Shown here piece by piece: positions 42,201-52,750 of a stretch of DNA of 64,000 bases. The DNA is taken from positions 39,283,937-39,347,936 of the forward strand of contig CM037830.1 in assembly GCA_021234535.1 (NCBI GenBank). The letters are read 5' to 3'. The DNA comes from Stichopus chloronotus. Taxonomy: Eukaryota > Echinodermata > Holothuroidea > Aspidochirotida > Stichopodidae. Numbering within the stretch: the stretch's first letter is position 1; each line of letters starts with the position of its first letter. A model generated the notes under the pieces. That model was not told the DNA's origin. It saw only the letters and a list, made by a program, of their open reading frames with translations, and did not search any database. A program made the translations under genes and the position numbers.

Positions 42201-44220
42201 TTAGCGTTGTGGTGATTCAGTACTGCCGGAGTTTGCAGCCTTCCGGTTTGCAAGATTGGCTTTGTTCTCCTGAGCGGGGGAGTAGCGAGGTTCGTCCAGA
42301 CAGCGAGGGGGGGGGGGTTCGTTTGCTCACGTTATGTGGGGTAGAATACTTGACCATCTTGTGATTAAACCTTTGTGTATGTCAATCTGGCTTGATGTGC
42401 GGTAATTTGTCAGTTTGCTTGTATAGGACTTTACACAGTAATTTGTTTTGTGTGGGATTTTACAAGATAACGGGGTCCTTTATAATGCCGTGTACGGCAC
42501 GATTTTATTGAGTAGTTTTAGGGTGTAATTGTACACTGTTACTAGGCAGAATCTACGCCGAATTTTTATCCATCTTGTGATTGGCGATTTTTAGGGACTT
42601 AGTTTATTTTTGACTCATTAGTGGAGCGGTTTCCGCTGCGTAGTATTTGACTCTCAGCTGCGTTGCGTATGTTCAGCTTCTGAGCTGCGTCAAATTCATC
42701 TTGCTGCTGAGTTTCAGCTGCGCTGGGTTTAGCTGCTGAGTTCCAGGCGCAGCCATAGTATGAGTGTTAGTTTACTGCACTTGCTGTTTATTAACTTGTT
42801 GAATTATTTTAGCACCCCTTCATTTGCTTGGTTCTGCGGCAGTGGTGATGACTTGAATTACATTTTCTACACCTAACATGCTCTGTTAGTGTCCTCATTT
42901 ATTTTCATCGGTGTCATCCAGCCCCTACCTCTCCAGGTTCTCGCCCCTTCCTTACCCCTTCACCATCCTGATTCCTAACCACCCGACCGGTCCGGGCAAA
43001 CGTTACAATACCGTTTCATTATTGAAACCATTCGGCGGGCCGCAGGTCGCCGTGCGTACGTAGATGTACGGTAGACCTACGGTACGAGCGCCAGGCTTGA
43101 GATGATGTTTCATGTTATGCAGAGCTAGCTCTACGTTATAGAGCGAACTTCCAAGGAATCAATTATAGTCAGAATATGTTGCTGATGAAGCATGTAACAC
43201 TCCTGGTTCTTTGATGAGGTTTTTCATCCTTGCCTAAAGGCTACTCTTCGTATCTTCATTTCAAATGTCACTTCAACCAGGGAGTTGCTATTTGAAATAG
43301 AAACTCCCTGCTTCAACGAAACAACCCATAATACACCTCAATATACCACCATGTTTCCAAAATGATGATCCATCTGCTAGACATATAAGTTTACATGATA
43401 CATGATATACCCCATGGCTAATGCTACTGTGCTATTCGACTTTGCGTACATACGACTCCACAAAAGTTTAAAAGTGTCCTTTTAGGTGCATCCCCAAAAT
43501 ACTTCTAACAGCAGAAATCTTGAATTCACGTTGCACTCGATTGCAAAGCGAGAAGGGACAGCTAATGGCAAATTCCTCCCACGTACAAACGGGCTACAGG
43601 GAGACATCAACCACATAATGACATAGTGGCCTATTGTACTCATGGATGTTATCTAGCCTTGTATGAGACATCCGGATAAGAATTAAAAAAAAAGAATGGG
43701 TTTTCCCCCAACTGAGGCACTTTTTGGCAGACTTATATCATTGACATGTCATTTTTTGTGTCTTTGCTTACAAGTATACTGAGTCAGGACTAACACTTAC
43801 AACGAATTTAGATGAGAAAGATTGAATGCAAAAGGTTACGTAAAATGTATTGAAGTTAGATCTACACAAAGTATCCTTTGGTGAAAGCTCTGAGTCCAAG
43901 GCACAGCCTATTTGACGGTAATGCCATACGTTACATACTGCGATTGTACTTTCAAAGCACAAATGTTCAGTCTGGGTAAATTCTGCTTGATAGATCGCAG
44001 TTTTCTACATGCTAGGCTAGTGGCTACATTCGGTTTCAACGGGAACTGGCTTATTTGTTCGGGTGGCTGCAGCCTAGCATGCGGTGTGTTCCATCATAGT
44101 TCATACAGTGGGATGTACGTATGTGGGTGTGGGCATGTATGATGTACGTGCACGTAACGTTGTTGAATTGTGCGCGTGATGTTAAACTTACTGGGTGGGA
44201 GATTCTGTGGGCCTGTATTG
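39250..44220. other. Non-coding stretch
   Basis: No recognisable exon, transposase or RT. Noted inside: a (GT)n run at about 40977-40993, a G-run at 42308, and CAGCTGCG words repeated at 42655-42740. A CG-rich patch is at 43030-43100. The 76-codon frame at 42134-42364 has no family resemblance that I can see. Confidence 0.35.
43279..43310. repeat. Hairpin CAGGGAGTTGCTATTT / AAATAGAAACTCCCTG
   Basis: Near perfect hairpin with 15-bp arms and a one-base centre. It shares the words with 32908-32930. Confidence 0.55.
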
Positions 44221-44224
44221 TCGG

Positions 44225-44655
44225 AGAAGTCAACAAACTCAAAGTAGACAACAGCATCAAAGTAAACAACGCAATGGAAAAAAGACAACAAACTCAAAGT
44301 AGTCAGCAGCATCAAAGGAAACAACAGCGTCAGAGAAGACAACAAACTCGAAGAAAACGACAGCGTCAAATGAAACAACTGCATGAAGGGAAGCAACCAC
44401 ATTTCATTAAACAAGGCATTAAAGTAAACAACGGCATTAAATTAAACAACATCAAATGAGACAAAAACATTAAAAGAGACAACGGCATGGAAGGAAGCAA
44501 CGGCATTAAAGGAAACGTCAACTTCAAATGAGACAACAACTTTATAATAGACATTTAAGTAAACGACGGCATCAAAGTAAACAACATCAGAGGATAAAAC
44601 CACATTAAAGGAGACAGCGGCATAAAAGGAAACAAGATCAAAGTAAACAACAGAA
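44225..44655. repeat. Degenerate 18-bp minisatellite (AAACAACAGCATCAAAGT)
   Basis: Units of about 15-24 bases with AAACAAC.GCATCAAA(G/T) recur some 20 times with much variation. It explains the Q/K-rich frame on the plus strand and the L/S/F-rich frames on the minus strand. Confidence 0.75.
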
Positions 44656-44659
44656 TTTA

Positions 44660-46257
44660 TCCCTTTCGGCGTTCCATAGTCTTAGTTACAGTCAAACTTT
44701 CAGATCCACGTGCATTTTTTACTACATGTACAGTAGTTACTCTAGTCTCTTTACAACGTTAATGCAATAACGTTAAAACGCAATCTCGCATTTTACAGAT
44801 TCGACACTGAAAAGACAAGAGCAGTGATCACTGTGATCACACAATATCCACAGCATAAAGAAATATATATTACATGATGACATTACATCAATATAGTTTA
44901 GAACAAATAAAAATTGCCAAATGGCGCCTCATAGGCAAGGGCCGGAGAAATGGAGAAATGTGTACGGTTTTGGTCAGTTCGCCCGACTCGAAAGGAAACG
45001 TTTTAAAACATTTAACATCTCATGCTTTCTTTTGATGGCGTCATGAACCCATGCTATTGAATCGGCTGAGAAGTCACGACGTACCTTTTTAGTTTATTTG
45101 CAGTGTAGTATTGTGGACTACTTGAAAATTTGAATGATATTTCACATCTTAGTTCTACGTTATTTGTTTATACCCGTATAAACTGAGTTAGGCCTAGTTT
45201 CACGAAGAGATTGTCATCTTGCACACAATACCATTACCAGCACAAGCGAAAATGTAACTAACTCGACGACGGACGAGGCGAGGTCGCGGCATTTCCAGTT
45301 CCCTGAAATGATTGACAAAGTTGCATCATAGTTGAGGAGCAGATGAAGAAAAAAATTGTCGGATAATATTGTTCCCCGTTACTCGCCGAAAGAGTAGTTT
45401 TTGTTTCAGAGCCAGACAGCAGCATTTCAATGTAACCCAGTCGGAGTCAGACACAGCTAGCTAGTTCATAATCATATGTGGTAATTGGTATTGATTATTG
45501 GTAAGTGTCTAACGCTAAGCACAGTAGGGAATGCCAAAAGTAAGCCTAGGGTTAGGCATGAGTGCCGCTGAACTAGTACTAGGAAGTGCTATAGCCTACT
45601 TAGACTAAGTTAGAGTTGGTACAATGGTAGAGTAGATGATCCGTCGTGTTAGTTTTGCAAATACCTTCTCGTGATGGTCGTGCCCACAACAGATTTCGCC
45701 TATCATAGCCAAACTTTCCTTGTTGTACACTTGCAGGCAGGTCCTGTGTTTCCTGGACCTAGACCTAATGTGTGGGTATGGTCCTACTCCTAGGCTAGCA
45801 ATTTTGGCTGAACAGAATGTCTAAAACAACTTAGCCAGTCAGGCAAGTTGCTTCCAGAATTCACTTGCACTGATGATTTTTTCACTTGACCAGAAAATGT
45901 GAAGGATTTATATCCACTTGGATGTGAAGCCTTGGGCAGTTATTTGCGACATCTGCTAAGCAAGTGTGAAAGAAACAGCTACTTCACTTACCGGTGACCA
46001 ATTATCAATGATCAACCCCATCATTTTCTGAATGAAATGTCATTGAATTACTGCTAAAGTGGTGGACATGAGTGACCTGGCGTATGGGGAAGTATCGTAC
46101 TCTTATTACTTTATAAGTGCCTGTCAATGCTTTCACCTCCTATTGCTATATGGGCAAATGTATGATTTTGATAGGATTTGGCTCTCCTTCCCAAACTACT
46201 GTAGGTGAGTTTGCACTGGTTTCTTGTAACACCTATATATGGTAAAAATAACTAGGG
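44660..46257. other. Non-coding stretch, possible INTS13 upstream region
   Basis: A CpG-bearing patch at about 45255-45300 (CGACGACGGACGAGGCGAGG) stands out from the A+T-rich surroundings. A GTAAGT is found at 45501-45506. A 5' non-coding exon of INTS13 could start here, but nothing in the sequence proves it. Confidence 0.2.
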
Positions 46258-46357
46258 TACGAATTTAGAATCCGTGACCACAAGTGATGCCAACTAAAAT
46301 ATAATGACTAATGCAGTCTTACTTTGTTTTATTTATTTTTATTTTTTGAGTTCTGTT

Positions 46358-47417
46358 TTTGATTCCTTGCCGAAGACAGAAGGAATCTATGCGATGGTGA
46401 TGTCGTGTGTGTGTGCGTGTGTATGTGACGCCTTGTTTGTAAACACGATATCTCAAGAAGTGTAACCATGACTGATACTTGGTGTGTGAGTTGGTCATAC
46501 TGAGTAGATGATCCCTGTTGTTTGTGGTCAAGGTCAAAGGTCATTTGAGGTCACCAGAGGTCAAAATGCGAAAACCTTGTAAACATGATATCTCAAGAAA
46601 GGTAACTGTGACTGATGTGATATTTAGTGTATAGGTTGGTCATATTAAGTAGATGATCCCTATCGTTTTTGGTTGAGGTCAAAGATCATTTGAGGTCACC
46701 AGAGGTCAAAATGCAAAAACCTTGTAAACACGATATCTCAAGAACGGTAACTGTGACTGATGTCATACTTGGTGTATGGGTTGGTCATATTAAGTAGATG
46801 GTCCCTATTGTTGTTGGTCAAGGTCAGAGGGCACTTGAGGTCACCAGAGATGAAACTGTGGAAACCTTGTAAACACGATATCTCAAGAACGATAACTGTG
46901 ACTGATGTCATACTTGGTGTGTGGGTTGGTCATATTGAGCAGATAATCTCCACTGTTTTTGATCAAGGTCAAATGTCATTTGAGGTCATCAGAGGTCAAA
47001 CTGTAAACACAATATCTCCCGGAATCTAACCTTGACTGATGTCATATTTGATGTGTGGATTGTATATACTGAGTAGAAGAATCCTTTTGTTTTGGTGGAG
47101 GTCAAAGGTCATTTGAGGTCACCTGAGGTCAAACTGAAAACCTTGCAAACACATCTCCAGAAGGGTGATAATGACTGATGTCATACTTGATATGTGGGTT
47201 GGCCATACCGGGTAGGTGATTCCTATTGCTTTTGGTGAAAGTCAAATGTCTTTTCAGGGACACCAAAAATAGGTCATTTGGGGTTAAAAGGTTCATTAAG
47301 GTGGTGTTTCAAGTGCAATAATTGTAGTTGATCTCATACTTGTCATGTGGGTAATTCATGTTTGATATATTATAACCATGTTGCAAGGAATCACAAAGCC
47401 TTTTGGCTTTCTGGTTG
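46358..47417 (-). repeat. AGGTCA-family repeat with six tandem 145-bp units
   Basis: In inverted orientation the element runs from the hairpin end (GATTCCTTGCCGAAG at 46360) to TTGCAAGGAATCACAAAGCC then TTTTGGCTTTCTGGTT at 47383-47417. Between them six units of about 145 bp start with AAACACGATATCTCAAGAA (46440, 46580, 46727, 46871, 47004, 47147). They contain GTAGATGATCCCTATTG and a cluster of AGGTCA half-sites; in the first unit these are at 46531, 46538, 46548 and 46558. No protein coding. Confidence 0.75.
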
Positions 47418-47496
47418 TTTTCCTTTTTATCTCACAAAGTTGTAAACATTCTGTGAAAACTTGTGGAGAGAAATGACAGTAGTTAAACCTGCGAAA

Positions 47497-47585
47497 AAAA
47501 GAGGTTAGAAGAGGATTCAAACATACGCGAGTACAGTAACAGTTGCGTAGCAGCCCTAACGCTAACCCACTATGCTATGAGAGTT
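47497..47585 (-). ncRNA. tRNA-derived sequence (SINE-like or pseudogene)
   Basis: On the minus strand TAGCATAGTGGGTTAGCG resembles a Pol III A box (TRGC..AGTGG) and, 35-45 bases later, GTTTGAATCC resembles a B box (GGTTCGAATCC). A run of seven T follows. The acceptor stem does not pair, so it is not a working tRNA gene. A SINE head or a decayed tRNA is likely. Confidence 0.4.
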
Positions 47586-47639
47586 AATGCGGCTGAAGGG
47601 TAAAGATATATTTGTACAATACATCCCCGATCCCCTAGC

Positions 47640-50360
47640 CCTGTAATACATACATATGTAATCCTAACCCTTTAGTGTATATGCTATTGCTGCCAAAACT
47701 ATGGCTATCGAGCCAAAACTAGGGTTGGGCGGTGCTTTTGAATACTTCGCAGCACCAGCATCAATTCCAACAAATCAACAGAAATTTGTTTTTTGAATGT
47801 AGCATTAATACCTACATACAAACGTCAAAACAGACCAAAAATAAGTTCCAGATCCATTCAAAATTTTTCATTTCAATATCCCATAAAAAACAAACCTCAA
47901 GTCTTCTGCAAGTAAATTCACAGTATTCATCTCCGTAAATGATCCTGGTTAACATGGTTAATAGTTAAGTTTAAGTATAATTCCAGCCTTTTTTTTTCTG
48001 TGCCTCCTTGGTTTTTGCCTTTGTATATTTCTTAAGTCCCATGTAATCATCTACGTACTGTACAAAGTGACTTATTCGGTTACTTCAGCGGGTCTGTGAT
48101 GTTGATGTCACAGGTTTGATCCACGCTCGGCACTGCTTTTTCCATGTGTTCCTCTCTCTATTATTGAACGCATTGGTTTGAAAACCTTTGATCAAGTTCC
48201 TATGTACTGTAGCCGCAAACCCATCCTTATTTTGCTGATTATATAAACTGAGTCTGTATCAATTAATAACGATAATGGAGCAACAAAAAAAAAAAACACA
48301 AGAATGAACTGTTTTTTTCTGCAGCTGCCCTTCGTCATATTCAAGACATTTTTTTATGACCTTGAGATTTCATGACTATGAGTTGCCATTGGGGATACAT
48401 TATTTAGGCTAAAGATGTTTAAACATGCTATGTAGGCCTACCTTTATGGAAATCAGGTTGCTTGGAAATTAAAAAAGAAAAGAACGGAAACAAAAAGTTT
48501 GAAATGTTTGAAAATTGCTCTTACTGGTGTTTGAGCACAAAGTCAGTGATGTTTATATAGCTTAACTACTGCTGATCAGTCTATATCATGCCATGTTCAT
48601 TATCGTAAAACCCCTGATGGACCATTTAGGACAATCCCAACCAAAAATTTTACATCAGAAATGTGATGTAAGACAGTTTTCTGGAATTGTTACACATCAT
48701 CTTAACTCTTTCGAATTAACTCTGATTAACACAGTTATTGCACAGATGGAAAGATCATATATACATACTTTTTGAAATTCCTTCAATGAATGGAAAAAAG
48801 TCTATATCTCCTTCCGTTCTCGAATTATGAGCAATTTTTTGTTTTAAAATGTTAACTTTAACTGCCTCCTACATCTGTGGCAAAATTTTGTTAGGTTATC
48901 CTGCTGCTACAGCTATTCAATGTAATCCACTTTCATTCATTACTCTAATGATGGACTTACAGTGACTATAATCAGGGTTGCCAGTCAAACTGCCGATCAA
49001 ATCGCTTAAAAAAATGCCAAACAAAACTAGCTCCTACTTGAGGAAACTTGACCCAGTAGTTTTCCACAGTATAACTCTTGTCGACATTTTCAACACACGG
49101 TAATATGATATACATCATTACATACTCAGTCTATGTTACTACAAGTGGAGAGTAAATTATACACCCTTTAACATCCCACTCGGGCGACTATTAAACTGGG
49201 AAAAACATTTCAAATTTGTGATAAAGGGAGTGTTTTATAGTTGTTTCAATAAAAAAGTTAAATATTTGTAAACACTGTGGATAAGAAATGTTTGAAAATC
49301 TTAATCCCTATCATATGGCATGGATGACTATATATAATTCAGAGGCAGGCTAAATACATTCACATGTTAGGTAACAACAAAAGTCCCACTCCCAAGCCAC
49401 AGCTGTGGAGATAAACACCTAGTACGATAAAGCCTTCCAATTGGAGTTTGTGAATATATTGCAGATTATTAGTTTAGGGTCTTGGGACATGTCAGAAAAA
49501 TGTTTTAGCATTCTTGACCAACTGAACTACAGTTTTTTCTCTACTTTCAACGATCAACGTTCAAATTGTAACCCTGAAGACTTTCTACAGCACAAACAGT
49601 ATGTGCAAAAAGCAATACCAGTTGAGAGATTGAACCATGTTTTTTCAGACTGAAATCCCTTACTTTTGGTAATCCAATAATCGCATACATTACCATATGT
49701 TCGAAAAAAAAATGTCCCTGAAATAATTTCAGCAATAAACATTTTTTCAAGTCATTTTTGATCCTTGCCAGTTTAACTTGCAACTTTCCATCTAGAAGAA
49801 GGTACAAAGGTCAAGTACTTGTGCATGGGCACTGTTTGCACCATTGTGTATGAATGTTGTGTGTACGTACATATGAAAGCACTCGCAGAGTTCAAAAGAA
49901 AAAAAAAATCACTTAAACCGACGGAGATGAAATTGTGCATGAGCACTGTGTGAATCATCTACAGGCATGGGGGTCAGGGTACTGTATGTGGAGTGACTGA
50001 AGCGTGCCTTAAAGTAAATCGTCAAAAATTTAACTTGCCCTATTTTTAAAACCAATGGTTATGGACATAGAAGGGTAGACTATTCAAAATATGGAAGGCT
50101 GTAGCCTTCTTTTCAAAAATAAGTTTCTCACAGATAGAAATTCAGTTATTTGTTGCTCAAGAATAATTTTTTCACTCAAACTTTTCAAAAGTCAAATGAT
50201 GCATCTTCCATTACTCATTACATGTATAAAGTTTTCAGGGGATGAAGCTTTTGCAGATGGTTATTGATCGGAGTGAATGGTTTAGCTAAGATTAAACTTA
50301 TTTCCCTTGTATGACATGTTCTAAATGACCTATTATCGTTTAAGGTTAATGAATATTACC
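47640..50360. other. Non-coding stretch
   Basis: A+T-rich with no recognised exon. At about 48100-48130, CTGTGATGTTGATGTCACAG is a hairpin followed by GGTTTGATCC and T-runs, weakly like a second tRNA-derived piece. Confidence 0.3.
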
Positions 50361-50396
50361 GCAAGGAACCAAAATGCCTTTTGGCCCTTAATCAAA
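50361..50396 (-). repeat. AGGTCA-family 5' end fragment
   Basis: CGCAAGGAACCAAAATGCCT then TTTGGCCCTTAA matches, inverted, the 5' end hairpin of the family (AAAGCCAAAAGGCTTTGTGA plus TTCCTTGC). Confidence 0.45.
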
Positions 50397-50599
50397 ACAA
50401 AGTAGGGACGACTGCTAATTCCCTTTAATATACAGTACATCTATTTACAAACAGTCACTACAGTAAAGATGCAGTGACTTTTCATCATTTCTTCTTTCCA
50501 AATATGACTTAAAATTTCCTGTCGTTGTTGTACATGACATGCACTGTGCATGTGTGATACCATGATTCACATAATTTTGCAACAACATGGTAACTTGTG

Positions 50600-51560
50600 A
50601 GTGAATAAAAGTGTATCCATAAAAACTTCATATTTTCTCAGACTATGTGAATTAAGTGTATTACTGACTGGTGTCTTCTTGTTTGAAAAACTACATTCAA
50701 AGTATCAGGACTCGAGTATTTGGAAGGATTTACAACGGTTTTCCTTTCAACATCTTTACGCAAGATGGTTTTCATTAGAGCAAGCAGTGGATAGATTCCT
50801 GGAGCAGTGGTATGCTGTAATTGCTTACACAGGAGTGAGAGGAAATGTTAAGCAGAGGTGTTTAAAGGAAACAGTCATGTTTTGCAACAAAGACTAGAGC
50901 CTAAACAAAGGCTAGAGCCTAAACAAAGGCTAAAGCCTCTGCTGATATGTTTTGCAAGGCCTGAGATAATCTCACAAAGTGGTCAGTTTGAGAATTGCAA
51001 ATACAGGGTAGAGACTAATCAGAAATCTAAAAGTGATCTCATTTTCGGTGAGGAAGTAAGAAGCCTCCTAAAGTAAGGAATGTCTCAGATGCACAAAAGA
51101 ATTTTATTATTCTGTATGAAGGTACAGTATTGTATTGCTGTCTGTGACTGTATAATTACAAAGTTTCCCACTAGGGATAAACTTCTCGCACGTGCTTACG
51201 TGGCAAATCCAGCTAAGAAAACAGAGATGGGGTTTTCAGGTAACATACTATTTCAGTTCATGCAGCAGCAAAACAGATGAACTCTAAATTTGCAAATATT
51301 CAAGTAGTCACTGTGGATGAAATAATGCAGAACAGAAGAGCTAATACATTTTGGTTGACATGTCACATCTCCAGGATGAAGTAGGTGAATACAAGTATAG
51401 AAATCTTTCTAAAGCAATGCTAACTATCCTTTCCATTGCCCATGGCAATGCAGAAGATGAATGTATCTTTAGTCTGTTCAGGAAAAATTGTATCTAGTTT
51501 CTGTCCAAATTTATCTTTATTCACACCTTCTGATGGCCTTACTTACAAAGTATAGTTGAA
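50600..51560 (+). pseudogene. Decayed hAT-type transposase / hAT C-terminal protein
   Basis: In shifting frames the sequence gives RWFSLEQAVDRFLEQWYAVI (about 50765-50820), KLLARAYVANPAKKTEMGFSG-like text near 51180, and YRNLSKAMLTILSIAHGNAE then DECIFSLFRKN at 51400-51490. TR.LSLE.A..RLLE.W and NLSKA.LTIL.IPHSNAE.ERVFS..RK are marks of the hAT superfamily (DUF4371-like proteins with the hAT dimerisation tail). Stops and shifts between the blocks show that it is dead. It lies about 1 kb upstream of the INTS13 coding start on the same strand. A 17-bp unit (CTAGAGCCTAAACAAAGG) is repeated about three times at 50893-50938. Confidence 0.65.
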
Positions 51561-52516
51561 TACTCATTCAGAAGGTTGTTATAATTTCCAACTAAATGAT
51601 GAACTGCTTCAAAAATATAAGGGAAACAACGGGTCATTGAACTAATCATGTGGGCGAAGAGACAGACAACTGAAATCAAATGTAACCAGTTACAAAGAAC
51701 AGTGACAGGGCTTGTTCAAATAAGCAGTCAGGCCTACATGTAGCTCATGTACTGTAGTTAACATGGCTATTGCTTCTCAAGAAGATGTTATATGTGAGGA
51801 TTTTCAGTATTACAGCATGCCCCCTAAGTAAGCTGGCAATTGCCACACACATTTTGTAGTGTACTTTGAAAGAAAGCATTACTTTACAAAAAGGTAACTG
51901 GAACACAGGAATCAAGTGTCTTTGGCATGACAATATTAAGAACTGTAGTATGCAATAAAGTCATGTCGTCACATTATCTGATCAATAAAGCTAGTTAAAC
52001 ACAGTACCGCTCTTCTATGACAGGTATGAAAGTTATTTACCTTATTAGCTGAAATTTCAATTTGTATTCTGTACTCTATATTATCACACATTGCCAATCA
52101 CTTTGAAATGCTGTACATGTGTTTAATCTGTTTTGTTTGAACATGAAGCATTTTAAGAAAATACCCTTTTGTTGTTCAAAATACCCTTTTTTGATATGAA
52201 AAGGACTGAAAACAAATTTGAATGTTGGCATCTCTGATAATTGCATACTGCATGTTCCACTGAATTAATTCCTTCTTAAGTAACTGAGTGCAATATGACT
52301 AAAAATCTTTGATGCCCCGTGACCAAACAGATTTGCTCCAGCACACGACAATAAATTATTCTGTCCGTTTATTCAAAAGTGGTTAAAGTCACATGGAAAT
52401 TTAGTGGCTTTAAATCAATGTGCAATCAGTGGTATAGATTGCCACAATTAATGCTATCAAGCAGCATTTATTAATCCGCCAGTATGTGAATGCAATTTTT
52501 TCTTTTGTATCTACAG

Positions 52517-52750
52517 CTCATGGCAGACATGGAGCAGATGCTATCCCACAAGACTGTTTTTGTCCTTGATCATAGTCATCATTTTGCTAAGGCTAGTGGT
52601 ATTGTTGTTGACTATGATTTGGGAAGCAAAAACAGAACACCAGGCTTTATTCCTCTTCATCCTCTTAGCAAAACTATGTGGACATGGTCTGTTGAATGCG
52701 TTTTGGAGTTTTGTCGAATGGTCTTTGACATATTTCCAACAGGCAAACAT
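52517..52750 (+). CDS. INTS13: INTS13 first coding exon
   Basis: An acceptor (TTCTTTTGTATCTACAG) ends at 52516, so a 5' UTR exon lies upstream. The ATG at 52520 is three bases into the exon. The 77 codons read MADMEQMLSHKTVFVLDHSH, KNRTPGFIPLHPLSKTMWTW then SVECVLEFCRMVFDIFPTGK and H. HKTVFV-DH, KNRT-GIIPL-P-SK--WT-SVE---E-CR-MYDIFP is the start of INTS13. The donor is GTAAGA, phase 0. Confidence 0.95.

Noticed and set aside
39172..43010. An LTR retrotransposon between CGAACGTTACC (39195) and AAACGTTACAAT (42993)
   Set aside because: The shared words are too short, no long direct repeats were found, and there is no gag or pol similarity in between.
44121..44554. Q/K-rich plus frame and L/S-rich minus frames
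   Set aside because: They follow from the degenerate AAACAACAGCATCAAAGT minisatellite.
48070..48145. Second tRNA-like sequence on the plus strand
   Set aside because: There is a B-box-like GGTTTGATCC followed by T-runs, but no A box or cloverleaf stems that I could build.
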